Shown here one piece after another: positions 42,253 through 49,339 of a DNA stretch of 64,000 bases. The DNA is from JAIPEI01 sp964443135 (GTDB lineage: Bacteria; Desulfobacterota; DSM-4660; Desulfatiglandales; HGW-15). Each line of letters begins with the position of its first letter. The first letter of the stretch is position 1. Both the position numbers and the translations under genes were made by a program. The stretch spans positions 62,001 to 126,000 of the forward strand of contig CAYUBQ010000001.1 of assembly GCA_964443135.1 (NCBI GenBank), written 5' to 3'. The notes under the pieces were generated by a model, which was given only the letters and a program-made list of their open reading frames with translations, made no database searches and was not told the DNA's origin.

Positions 42253-43944
42253 ATGCCTTCTTCCGACCCGGCCTCCCTCATCCTCGGCCTGGACGTGGGC
42301 GGCACCCAGACGGACGCGGTCCTGGTCTCCCCCGAGGGCGTGGCCTCGGCCGTCAAGGTCCCCACGCGGGACGACCTCCCGGCCACCCTGAAGGAGGCTT
42401 TGGGCGAGGCCCTCTCCGGGATACCGCCGGAGCGCATCGCCCGCATGGCCTTCTCCACCACCATGGCCGCCAACGCCATCGTCCAGGACCGGCTGGACCC
42501 GGCCGGCCTGATCGTCTCGGCCGGCCCCGGCATGGACCCCCGGGACTTTGCCGTGGGCCCCTCCTACCACGTGGTGGAGGGCTGCCTGGACCACCGGGGG
42601 TTCGAGGTCAAGCCCCTGGACGAGGAGGCCGTGCTCGCGGCGGCCGCCGCGGTCCGAGAGCAGGGCATCCGGGCCCTGGGCCTGGTGGGCAAGTTCTCGG
42701 TCCGCAACCCCCTCCACGAGCGGCGCATGGCCGACTGGGTGAAGGAGATGTTCCCCCACCCGGCCCTGGGCCACCAGGTCTCGGGCCACCTGAACTTCCC
42801 CCGCCGGATCGCCACCACCTACCTGAACGCGGCCCTCTACGAGGCCCACGAGCGGTTCGTCCAGGCCCTCCTCCAGATCCTCGCCGACCGCAGCCTCCAG
42901 GCCCCGCGCTACCTCCTCAAGCCGGACGGCGGCACCGTGGGCCTGGAGGAAAGCCTGGGGTTCCCGGCCCGGACCGCCCAGTCCGGACCCGCAGCCAGCA
43001 TCATGGGCGCCCTGGCCCTGGACCCCTGCCCGGGAACCACCCTGGTCCTGGACGTGGGGGGCACCACCACCGACATCGGCCTCATCTACCAGGGCTCCCC
43101 CCTGCTCGAGCCCTACGGCATCCACCTGGGCCCCTACAAGACCCTGATCCGCTCCCTCCAGACCCGCTCCGTGGGCATCGGCGGGGACTCCGAGATCCGG
43201 GCCGAGCCCGGCCGGCCCCTCCGCATCGGCCCCCTGCGCCAGGGCCCACCCGCGGCCCTGGGCGGACCCGCAGCCACGCCCACGGACGCCATGATCGTCC
43301 TGGGGCTCCTCGATGTGGGGGACAAAGGAGCCGCCGGCCGCTCCCTCGAGCCCGTCGCCCGGGCCCTGGACCTGGACGTCCCCCGGACCGCCCAGGCCGT
43401 CCTCGACCGCATGGGCGGGCTCATCGCCGAGTCGGTCCGCGCCTTTCTCCACTTCATCAACGCCCGTCCGGTCTACACGGTCCGGGAGGTGCTGGAGGGC
43501 GTGACCATCGAGCCCGACCACCTGGTCCTGGTGGGCGGCCCCGCGACCCAGCTGGCCGCCCCCCTGGAGACCGCCTTCGGGCTCCCCGTGAGCGTGCCCC
43601 CCCACGCCGAGGTGGCCAACGCCGTGGGCGCGGCCGCCTCCCGGGTCACCTGCGAGGTCACCCTCCACGCGGACACCGCCCGGGGCACCGTGGTGGTGCC
43701 CGAGGCGGGCATCGACCAGTTCATCGACGGGAATTTCGACCTGGACCAGGGCATGATGCTCGCCCGGCAGTCCCTGGAGAAGGCGGTCTACGGCGCGGGC
43801 GGCGTGCGGGGCGAGCTGGAGATCACCGTGACCGAAGAGCAGTGCTTCCACATGATCCAGGGGTTCTCCCGGAGCGGGAAGAACATCCGCCTCAACCTCT
43901 GCGTCACCCCCGGCCTCATCCCGGACTGGCCCCGGAGGTCCTGA
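42253..43944 (+). CDS. Hydantoinase/oxoprolinase family protein (HyuA-like)
   Basis: A 563-residue protein of the HyuA/N-methylhydantoinase A group (ASKHA-type ATPase fold). Landmarks are LILGLDVGGTQTDAVLVS at the N-terminus, MAFSTTMAANAIVQD, the second phosphate loop LVLDVGGTTTDIGLIY, and LVLVGGPATQLAAPLE. Relatives open cyclic amides (hydantoin, 5-oxoproline) or carboxylate ketones with ATP, normally with a HyuB partner. No HyuB is encoded here. A histone-deacetylase-like gene follows after two bases, so the two proteins are probably made together. The sequence does not reveal the substrate. The start at 42253 removes a short unconserved extension. Confidence 0.88.
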   Translation: MPSSDPASLILGLDVGGTQTDAVLVSPEGVASAVKVPTRDDLPATLKEALGEALSGIPPERIARMAFSTTMAANAIVQDRLDPAGLIVSAGPGMDPRDFAVGPSYHVVEGCLDHRGFEVKPLDEEAVLAAAAAVREQGIRALGLVGKFSVRNPLHERRMADWVKEMFPHPALGHQVSGHLNFPRRIATTYLNAALYEAHERFVQALLQILADRSLQAPRYLLKPDGGTVGLEESLGFPARTAQSGPAASIMGALALDPCPGTTLVLDVGGTTTDIGLIYQGSPLLEPYGIHLGPYKTLIRSLQTRSVGIGGDSEIRAEPGRPLRIGPLRQGPPAALGGPAATPTDAMIVLGLLDVGDKGAAGRSLEPVARALDLDVPRTAQAVLDRMGGLIAESVRAFLHFINARPVYTVREVLEGVTIEPDHLVLVGGPATQLAAPLETAFGLPVSVPPHAEVANAVGAAASRVTCEVTLHADTARGTVVVPEAGIDQFIDGNFDLDQGMMLARQSLEKAVYGAGGVRGELEITVTEEQCFHMIQGFSRSGKNIRLNLCVTPGLIPDWPRRS

Positions 43945-43946
43945 CC

Positions 43947-45311
43947 ATGCCGCCCTCCTTCAAGCGAACCGGCCTCGTCTTTTTCCCGGCCTTTGACTGG
44001 GCCATCAGCCCCACCCACCCTGAGCGGGAGGAGCGGCTCCTCTACACCCGGGACCAGGTGCTCGAGGAGGGCCTCCTGGACCTCGACAACATCGTGGAGT
44101 ACCGGGTGCGGCCCGCCGCGTTCGAGGACATCCAGCGGGTCCACTTCTGCGTGCCCGACGAGGCCTCGGTCACCACCGAGAGCCACCTCATCTCCGCCGG
44201 GGGCTGCCTGGTGGCCGCCGATGCGGTCCTGAAGGGCGAGGTGGACAACGCCTTCGCCCTGGTCCGCCCCCCCGGCCACCACGCCATGCGGGTGGTCCAC
44301 GGGAACCGCGGCTTCTGCAACGTCAACATCGAGGCGGTCATGATCGAGCACATCCGCCGCACCTACGGCGTGAAGAAGATCGCCGTCGTGGACACGGACT
44401 GCCACCACGGGGACGGCACCCAGGAGATCTACTGGCACGACCCGGACACCCTCTTCATCTCCCTCCACCAGGACGGCCGCACCATCTTCCCGGGCACCGG
44501 ATTTCCCGACGAGATGGGCGGCCCCAACGCCCTGGGCGCCACCGTGAACATCCCCCTCCCCCCGCAGACCGGAGAGGAGGGCTTCGCCCTGGTGCTGGAG
44601 GAGCTCGTCATGCCCCTCCTGGAGCGGTTCCAGCCCGAGCTGGTGATCAACTCGGCCGGCCAGGACAACCACTACAGCGACCCCATCACGCACATGAACT
44701 TCTCGGCCCGGGGCTACGCCGCCCTCAACGCCCGCCTCCAGCCCGACATCTGCGTGCTCGAAGGCGGCTACGCCGTGGAGAGCGCCCTCCCCTACGTGAA
44801 CGTGGGCATCATCATGGCCATGGCGGGGCTGGACTTCCAGAACGTCAAGGAGCCCGACTACGACCGGGAGTACCGCCCCCAGAGCCCGGCCGTGACCCAG
44901 AACGTGGACCGGCTCGTGGCCCGCCTGAGGCAGGTGTTCCTGAACGGCAAGTACGAGGTCCCCAAGCACAACGCCGGGGACGTGCTGGAGCGGAAGCGGG
45001 AGGTGTTCTACGACACGGACGGCATCTTCGAGCGCCAGCGGGAGCTCATCCGGGTCTGCTGGGAATGCGCCGGCGCCCTGGGGATCGAGTCCGCCGCCAG
45101 CACGGGCAACCACGTCTTCGCCGTCAGGATCCCGCCCGGCTGCTGCCCTGCATGCCGCCACACCGCGGAGGCCTGGTTCGAGCAGGCCGTCCAGGGCAAG
45201 TTCACCCGGGTCTTTCTCCAGGATCGGGACCGGGATCGGTTCGAGCGGATTACTCCCCGAGCCACGGGCTTGCCCCGGCCTCGACCCGCAACCTCCGAAA
45301 GGGATGAGTGA
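43947..45311 (+). CDS. Histone-deacetylase-family protein with C-terminal cysteine-rich tail
   Basis: A 454-residue zinc hydrolase of the arginase/deacetylase fold. Active-site motifs are RPPGHHAM, DTDCHHGDGTQEIYW (zinc Asp and His plus the charge-relay His pair), FISLHQDGR and SAGQDNHYSDP (second zinc Asp). Bacterial members deacetylate acetylpolyamines or small acetyl-amides. The last ~90 residues go beyond the catalytic domain and carry C371/C374 (CWEC) and C399/C400/C403 (CCPAC), which could hold a structural zinc. The gene begins two bases after the HyuA-like gene and ends overlapping the HypE-like gene by one base. The shared substrate of this operon is unknown; an acetylated or cyclic amide is a reasonable guess. 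Confidence 0.9.
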   Translation: MPPSFKRTGLVFFPAFDWAISPTHPEREERLLYTRDQVLEEGLLDLDNIVEYRVRPAAFEDIQRVHFCVPDEASVTTESHLISAGGCLVAADAVLKGEVDNAFALVRPPGHHAMRVVHGNRGFCNVNIEAVMIEHIRRTYGVKKIAVVDTDCHHGDGTQEIYWHDPDTLFISLHQDGRTIFPGTGFPDEMGGPNALGATVNIPLPPQTGEEGFALVLEELVMPLLERFQPELVINSAGQDNHYSDPITHMNFSARGYAALNARLQPDICVLEGGYAVESALPYVNVGIIMAMAGLDFQNVKEPDYDREYRPQSPAVTQNVDRLVARLRQVFLNGKYEVPKHNAGDVLERKREVFYDTDGIFERQRELIRVCWECAGALGIESAASTGNHVFAVRIPPGCCPACRHTAEAWFEQAVQGKFTRVFLQDRDRDRFERITPRATGLPRPRPATSERDE

Positions 45312-46321
45312 TGTCGAAGTTTTCCCTGGATGTTCTGAAGCGATCCGTCTTTCCCTTTACCACCAGCGACGACGCCGACGTGATCCTGGGCTCCGTCTTC
45401 GGCGAGGATGTCGCCTTGACCCGGGTGGGCGGCGACATCCTGGTCTCGCACATGGATCCCATTGTGGGCGCCATCGACAACATCGGCTGGCTCGCGGTCC
45501 ACGTCGCCTGCAACGACATCGCCACCAGCGGGGTCCCGCCCCGCTGGGTCCTGCTCCTCGTGCTGGTGCCGCGTCGGGAGGACGAGGAGCTCCTGAGGAG
45601 CATCATGCAGGATGTAGCCCGAGCCGCCCGTGAGATCGGGGTCTCCGTCATCGGGGGGCACACGGGCTACTCCGCGAACCTCTCCAGGCCCCTGGTCGCC
45701 GTGACCGCGCTGGGCACGACCGGCGGGCGCAAACCCCTTCAGACCCGCGGCGCGGGTGTGGGCGACCGGGTCCTGGTGACCAAGGGGGTCGCCGTCGAGG
45801 GGACGGGAATCCTGGCCCAGGACTTCGCCGACGTGGCAAAGGATCTCGGGCTGGGGGAGGACGACCTCGCCGAGGCCCGCCGCCTGATGGAACAGGTCAG
45901 CGTTGTGAAAGAGGCCGTGGCCATCGCAGCCCGGGGCGCAACCGCCATGCACGATGTCACGCGGGGCGGCCTGCTGGAGACCCTGCTCGAGATGGCGTCG
46001 CTCTCAGAGGTGGCCTTGGAGGTGGATGCCGGGCTGCTCCCGATCCCGGCTGTGGTCACCCGGTTCGCCGAGGCGTTCCGGTTCGATCCCCTGTGGATGA
46101 TCTCCTCGGGGACCCTGGCCGTGACGGTACCGGAAGACCGGACGGACGATGTGGGCCGTGTCTTGACGGAGATGGGCATCCCCTTCGCCTTCGTCGGCCG
46201 GGTCGTGGAGGGGGTCGGGGTGTCCGTCCGGCGCGACGGTGAGACCGTGCAGTATCGGGATATCCGCTGTGAGGAAGACGAGCTGGCCCGGATGTGGCGC
46301 CTCTATTCCCGGGAGGGATAG
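45311..46321 (+). CDS. AIR-synthase-related protein (HypE/PurM-like)
   Basis: A 336-residue protein with the two-domain PurM/HypE/ThiL fold. The N-terminal half has GEDVALTRVGGDILVSHMDP and WLAVHVACNDIATSGVPPRW, where the DIA motif binds magnesium-ATP, and SVIGGHTGYS. The C-terminal half has ATAMHDVTRGGLLETLLEMA, the usual HD-x-T-x-GG motif. It does not end in the PxxC of true HypE, so hydrogenase maturation is unlikely. It overlaps the deacetylase-like gene (TGATG) and closes this operon. Family members phosphorylate or dehydrate small substrates with ATP; the substrate here is unknown. Confidence 0.9.
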   Translation: MSKFSLDVLKRSVFPFTTSDDADVILGSVFGEDVALTRVGGDILVSHMDPIVGAIDNIGWLAVHVACNDIATSGVPPRWVLLLVLVPRREDEELLRSIMQDVARAAREIGVSVIGGHTGYSANLSRPLVAVTALGTTGGRKPLQTRGAGVGDRVLVTKGVAVEGTGILAQDFADVAKDLGLGEDDLAEARRLMEQVSVVKEAVAIAARGATAMHDVTRGGLLETLLEMASLSEVALEVDAGLLPIPAVVTRFAEAFRFDPLWMISSGTLAVTVPEDRTDDVGRVLTEMGIPFAFVGRVVEGVGVSVRRDGETVQYRDIRCEEDELARMWRLYSREG

Positions 46322-46337
46322 CCCGGGGTACAGCCGT

Positions 46338-46970
46338 TCAAGGACGTTTCGCCCGGACCACGACAAAGGCCCCCCGACCGGTGCCGGCCCGCAGAGGTTC
46401 CATCTCGTCCATCTCCTCCGGCGCCTTGGACAGGGTCTGCACCCACACCGGTTCAATGAAGCCGGTATCCAGCAGCAGCCGCTCCACCTCGGCCGCCGAG
46501 AAGAGGGTCGCCTCCCGATAGAACAAGCTCTCCGCCTGATGAGCACGGTAGCGCCGGCCCAGGTCGCTGGTACGGTCGATCAGGCCGATCACCAGCACAC
46601 CGCCGGGCTTCAGCACGCGCCGGGTCTCCCTCAGCATGACGCCGGCATCGTCCACGAAGCAGAGGGTGGTCACGCACAACGCCCGGTCGAACCGGCTGTC
46701 CGCAAAGGGGAGCGCCTCCGCAATCGCCTGCACGACAGCGATGCCTCGTTTCGATGCGTATGGCAGCACGGCACGGGCCGGGTCGATGCCCACCTCCACG
46801 CCCAGCGGCCCGGCGAAACGCCCCGTCCCGACTCCGATGGAGAGCCCCGCCCCGCGCCAGGGCAGCAGCGCGCGAACCGCCAGAAGCTCCGAGTGATAGA
46901 CCGCCGCGTGGCGCACGAACCAGTCGTCATAGCGGCGGTGATGGGACTCGAACGGTTCGGTTCTCGGCAT
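46338..46970 (-). CDS. SAM-dependent methyltransferase (class I)
   Basis: A 210-residue class I methyltransferase. Motif I is LSIGVGTGRFAGPLG, the acidic residue after beta-2 is in GVEVGIDPA, and ALPFADSRFDRALCVTTLCF and RVLKPGGVLVIGLIDR follow in the expected order. The ATG at 46970 is chosen over the TTG six bases earlier. It is convergent with the HypE-like gene, with 16 bases between stops. Methyltransferases of this subgroup act on small molecules or proteins; nothing nearby indicates the target. Confidence 0.88.
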   Translation of the reverse strand: MPRTEPFESHHRRYDDWFVRHAAVYHSELLAVRALLPWRGAGLSIGVGTGRFAGPLGVEVGIDPARAVLPYASKRGIAVVQAIAEALPFADSRFDRALCVTTLCFVDDAGVMLRETRRVLKPGGVLVIGLIDRTSDLGRRYRAHQAESLFYREATLFSAAEVERLLLDTGFIEPVWVQTLSKAPEEMDEMEPLRAGTGRGAFVVVRAKRP

Positions 46971-47015
46971 GACCAAAGTACTCCCTGCCTAGGTCCTGGT
47001 TCTCTTCAGCCCCGC

Positions 47016-47183
47016 TCATACAGAGGTTCCTGGATTGTTGTGGAGGTCGAGATAGAGCTTACGGGCCCATCTCTTCACGCTCGTCACGCGGCTCACCGGC
47101 ACTCCATACATTCGGGCCGGGAAGGGCCTCTGCATCTTGCGGGAGCCGAACGCGGTGAGGACATCCTCAATGAACCATCTCAT
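47016..47183 (-). CDS. Possible 55-residue open reading frame, unknown
   Basis: An uninterrupted reading frame begins MRWFIEDVLTAFGSR and ends LHNNPGTSV. It is basic in the middle (SVKRWARKLYLDL). There is no good ribosome site before the ATG, and I do not recognise the protein. It lies between the methyltransferase gene and the first repeat copy of the accessory zone. It may be a real small gene, a remnant, or chance. Otherwise 46971-47317 shows nothing. Confidence 0.25.
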   Translation of the reverse strand: MRWFIEDVLTAFGSRKMQRPFPARMYGVPVSRVTSVKRWARKLYLDLHNNPGTSV

Positions 47184-47317
47184 CGCTTCAGAAGGTACGA
47201 CGTGCCTGATGTTATTTTAGATTCCTATATACAGCGCGGAACTGAAGCACAAGCACTTCCTGCATTGGGATGGTTTCCCATCGCAGTTGCCATGCGATGC
47301 CGATACCGAGAGTGATG

Positions 47318-47425
47318 ATTGACGCATTCGCAAAAACCCGCTCACGCGCCGCTGGAGACGATATAACCATTGGAAATCCCAGGGGCAGATCTCGAGGATT
47401 CAGGCTTTTTGCGACTCCATCATGA
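47318..47425 (-). repeat. Dispersed ~105-bp repeat, copy B (inverted)
   Basis: Read on the minus strand it begins GATGGAGTCGCAAAAAGCC, has GAGATCTGCCCC in the core and ends GCGGGTTTTTGCGAATGCGTC. It is the same unit as at 13674 but in the opposite orientation. Confidence 0.9.
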
Positions 47426-47529
47426 TTATGCCGACCTCCGACGAGCTCCGCCAGATTCGGCGGCGGCGGAAGCGAAGCTCATGAAGGGTAGCAGGATGTT
47501 GACCATTACGGAGAGCGAAGTATGGCGAA

Positions 47530-48023
47530 ATGGCCACACTGCCGGTGAGCGAAGACGGGGCGCGGGAGGACGCTCCGGCCAAGAAGCGCTTGGTCGAGCA
47601 CAGCCTGCAGCTGGACGTGCACAAGCCTATGCGGCTCGGGATCATCCGAGAGGGCGCACACGACACCGGCGGCATCGAGTGGCGGAACCTGGTAACAGGC
47701 ACCATCGTCGGAGAGTGCCGATATCGGGTGGACTGCCGGCGCACGGATGCCCCGGCCATGGGAATCAAGTACCAGCTCCCGCACAGGGACCGGATGATGT
47801 CCATGATCCACCTCACACCACGCGGCCGAACCATGGCGGGCTGCGATGGTGGTTCCTTTGCCCCGTCAAAGCCCCCTCAGGCCGCCGGTGTGAGGGCCGG
47901 GCAGGGAAGCTGTTCCTGGCCGCCCCCCGGGAGAAGCGTACGACGCATGTCGGAGCCGATAGGGTCCCTTTGGTTACTGAATACGTGATTCGCCTTATTG
48001 ATTCATCCAGGCCGGGTAGGTAG
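47530..48023 (+). pseudogene. Decayed gene for a conserved hypothetical protein (frameshifted)
   Basis: The frame opened at 47530 (MATLPVSEDGAREDAPAKKR, then LVEHSLQLDVHKPMRLGIIR) reads as ordinary protein until about HRDRMMSMIHL. The sequence then continues sensibly only in another frame: TTRPNHGGLRWWFLCPVKAP, then GRAGKLFLAAP. A third frame seems needed soon after (PGEAYDACR). This order resembles a widespread uncharacterised family with the pattern TTRP-GG-RWWF-CP, C-RR--KLYLPPG, CR-C, which looks like a small zinc-binding protein. At least one and probably two frameshifts break it here. I am confident about the decay and less sure about the family. The following 48024-48137 shows nothing. 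Confidence 0.5.
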
Positions 48024-48137
48024 GGTGAGTACAAGATGTGAATGTGTGTCAGAAGGGTAGCTTCCCTGTATGATGGAACCAGAAAGGGCGGATAAAGAAT
48101 GAGTCAATTGTGTATCATTATTGTTGTCTGTTGATGG

Positions 48138-48246
48138 TTGACGCATTCGCAATAAACCCGCTCACGCGCCGCCGGGGACCATATAACCTGTTGAAACCCC
48201 GAGGGCAGATCTCAAGGATGCGGGCCTTTTTCGACTCCATCATGGT
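48138..48246 (-). repeat. Dispersed ~105-bp repeat, copy C (inverted)
   Basis: On the minus strand it runs GATGGAGTCGAAAAAGGCCC, then CTTGAGATCTGCCC, then GTGAGCGGGTTTATTGCGAA and GCGTCAA. It has the same orientation as copy B. Confidence 0.9.
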
Positions 48247-48379
48247 TGAATACAGCGGTGGCCTTGGGGGTTTCGGACGGACTGAATATGGGAGCAAACT
48301 CTGAGAGGGTGGAGGTATCTGGGAGGCAAGCGCCTCCCATAGACAAACAATGTTTTAATTAAAGAAGGGGGGGTTTGTT

Positions 48380-48559
48380 ATGAATATCTTAAATTTCGTC
48401 ATTGCCCTTATTGCATTGATTATTGCAATCGTGGCATTTAAAAGAACAGGTGCAACTAAAGAGTACAAAAAAAGCACAGCCGAGCTTCTGGCCAAAATAG
48501 AAAAAAAGATGCGAGAAGAAGAAACAGGTAAAATGGACGAGACAAAAACACAGCAATAA
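48380..48559 (+). CDS. 59-residue single-TM protein with coiled-coil tail
   Basis: A small gene in strikingly AT-rich DNA. The product starts MNILNFVIALIALIIAIVAF (one TM helix), then RTGATKEYKKSTAELLAK and a lysine/glutamate-rich helical tail ending KTQQ. The ATG is preceded by AGAAGGGGGGG. Hydrophobic start plus amphipathic charged tail is typical of small membrane-anchored proteins that oligomerise or interact with partners. I do not recognise a family. It lies between repeat copies C and D as the only gene in its segment. Base composition unlike the GC-rich surroundings points to acquisition from elsewhere. Confidence 0.65.
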   Translation: MNILNFVIALIALIIAIVAFKRTGATKEYKKSTAELLAKIEKKMREEETGKMDETKTQQ

Positions 48560-48569
48560 TCGAAAACAT

Positions 48570-48670
48570 GATGGAGTCGTATAAAGCCCTGAACCTTGAG
48601 ATCTGCCCAAGGAATATCAACGGGTTATAGTGTTCCCGCGGCGGACGAGCGGGTTTTTGCGAATCCGCCA
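48570..48670 (+). repeat. Dispersed ~105-bp repeat, copy D
   Basis: It begins GATGGAGTCGTATAAAGCCC, has CTTGAGATCTGCCC and GGGTTATAG in the core, and ends GCGGGTTTTTGCGAATCCGCC. It is in plus orientation, opposite to copies B and C. Confidence 0.9.
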
Positions 48671-48793
48671 AAGCATATGATCGGTCCATTAAACGGAACC
48701 AAAATAATAAATATCATATTATTGGTATTTTACCATCTATTTATGGACAATGGCTATTCTCGCTGTCTGCTACGAATCTGATGGAGTTTGATC

Positions 48794-49078
48794 ATGTACC
48801 TTTCGCTAATTATCACCTTTTTGCTTCTTCTGGTAACTATCATCGCGGCCATACAAAACAGTACACCTTTGGAGCTCAAGTTTTTCACTTGGAATATTCA
48901 GCTATCTATTACAGCCTTGATTTTTTATTCTTCTCTCATTGGTGGCGCCATTGTGGCGGTTTTGTCCTTGCCAAAACTGGCGAAGAAATCCCTTCACGTG
49001 AGGAGTATGAACAGGGAGATCCATAAACTGAGGGAAAAGATCCTCGACTTGGAAAAAAGAGATGTTGCTGAATCATGA
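48794..49078 (+). CDS. LapA-domain (DUF1049) small membrane protein
   Basis: A 94-residue protein with two TM helices (about 2-20, YLSLIITFLLLLVTIIAA; about 36-57, ITALIFYSSLIGGAIVAVL) and a charged coiled-coil tail (EIHKLREKILDLEKRD). The segment IQNSTPLELKFFTWNIQ between the helices is the hallmark of LapA/YciS-type proteins, which take part in lipopolysaccharide assembly control in gammaproteobacteria. The ATG has GATGGAG upstream. The gene is AT-rich and lies alone between repeat copies D and E, which point the same way. A partner LapB is not present, so its role here is uncertain. Confidence 0.82.
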   Translation: MYLSLIITFLLLLVTIIAAIQNSTPLELKFFTWNIQLSITALIFYSSLIGGAIVAVLSLPKLAKKSLHVRSMNREIHKLREKILDLEKRDVAES

Positions 49079-49180
49079 TGGAGTCGCAAAAGCCCCTGAC
49101 CTTGAGATCTGCCATTGGAATTATCAATAGGTTATAGCTTTTCCAGCGGCGGGTGAGCGGGTTTTGGCGAATCCGTCAAT
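49076..49180 (+). repeat. Dispersed ~105-bp repeat, copy E
   Basis: It begins at the stop codon of the LapA-domain gene with GATGGAGTCGCAAAAGCCCC, has CTTGAGATCTGCC in the core, and ends GCGAATCCGTCAAT. Copy F follows immediately in the same orientation. Confidence 0.9.
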
Positions 49181-49181
49181 C

Positions 49182-49290
49182 ATGATGAAGTCGTAAAAAG
49201 CCCGCACTCTTGAGATCTGCCCATGGGATATCAATAAGTCATAGAGCGTCCAGCGGCGTGTGAGCAGGTTTTTGCGAATGCGTTATCCAT
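49182..49290 (+). repeat. Dispersed ~105-bp repeat, copy F
   Basis: A head-to-tail neighbour of copy E: GATGAAGTCGTAAAAAGCCC, CTTGAGATCTGCCC, then GCAGGTTTTTGCGAATGCG. It is more diverged at its right end than the other copies. Confidence 0.88.
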
Positions 49291-49339
49291 GAGACGATAC
49301 TACATCCCAATCTGTCAGGCTTTCACTGCGAATTTGCAC

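Noticed and set aside
45311..46321. True hydrogenase maturation factor HypE
   Set aside because: The essential C-terminal PxxC cysteine is absent and no hydrogenase or hyp genes are nearby.
47318..49290. Integron cassette array (attC sites)
   Set aside because: The repeats are about the right length and bracket single genes, but they lack the GTTRRRY / RYYYAAC core pairs and no integrase gene is visible.
47318..49290. CRISPR array
   Set aside because: The repeats are far too long, diverged and irregularly spaced, lie in both orientations, and no cas genes are present.
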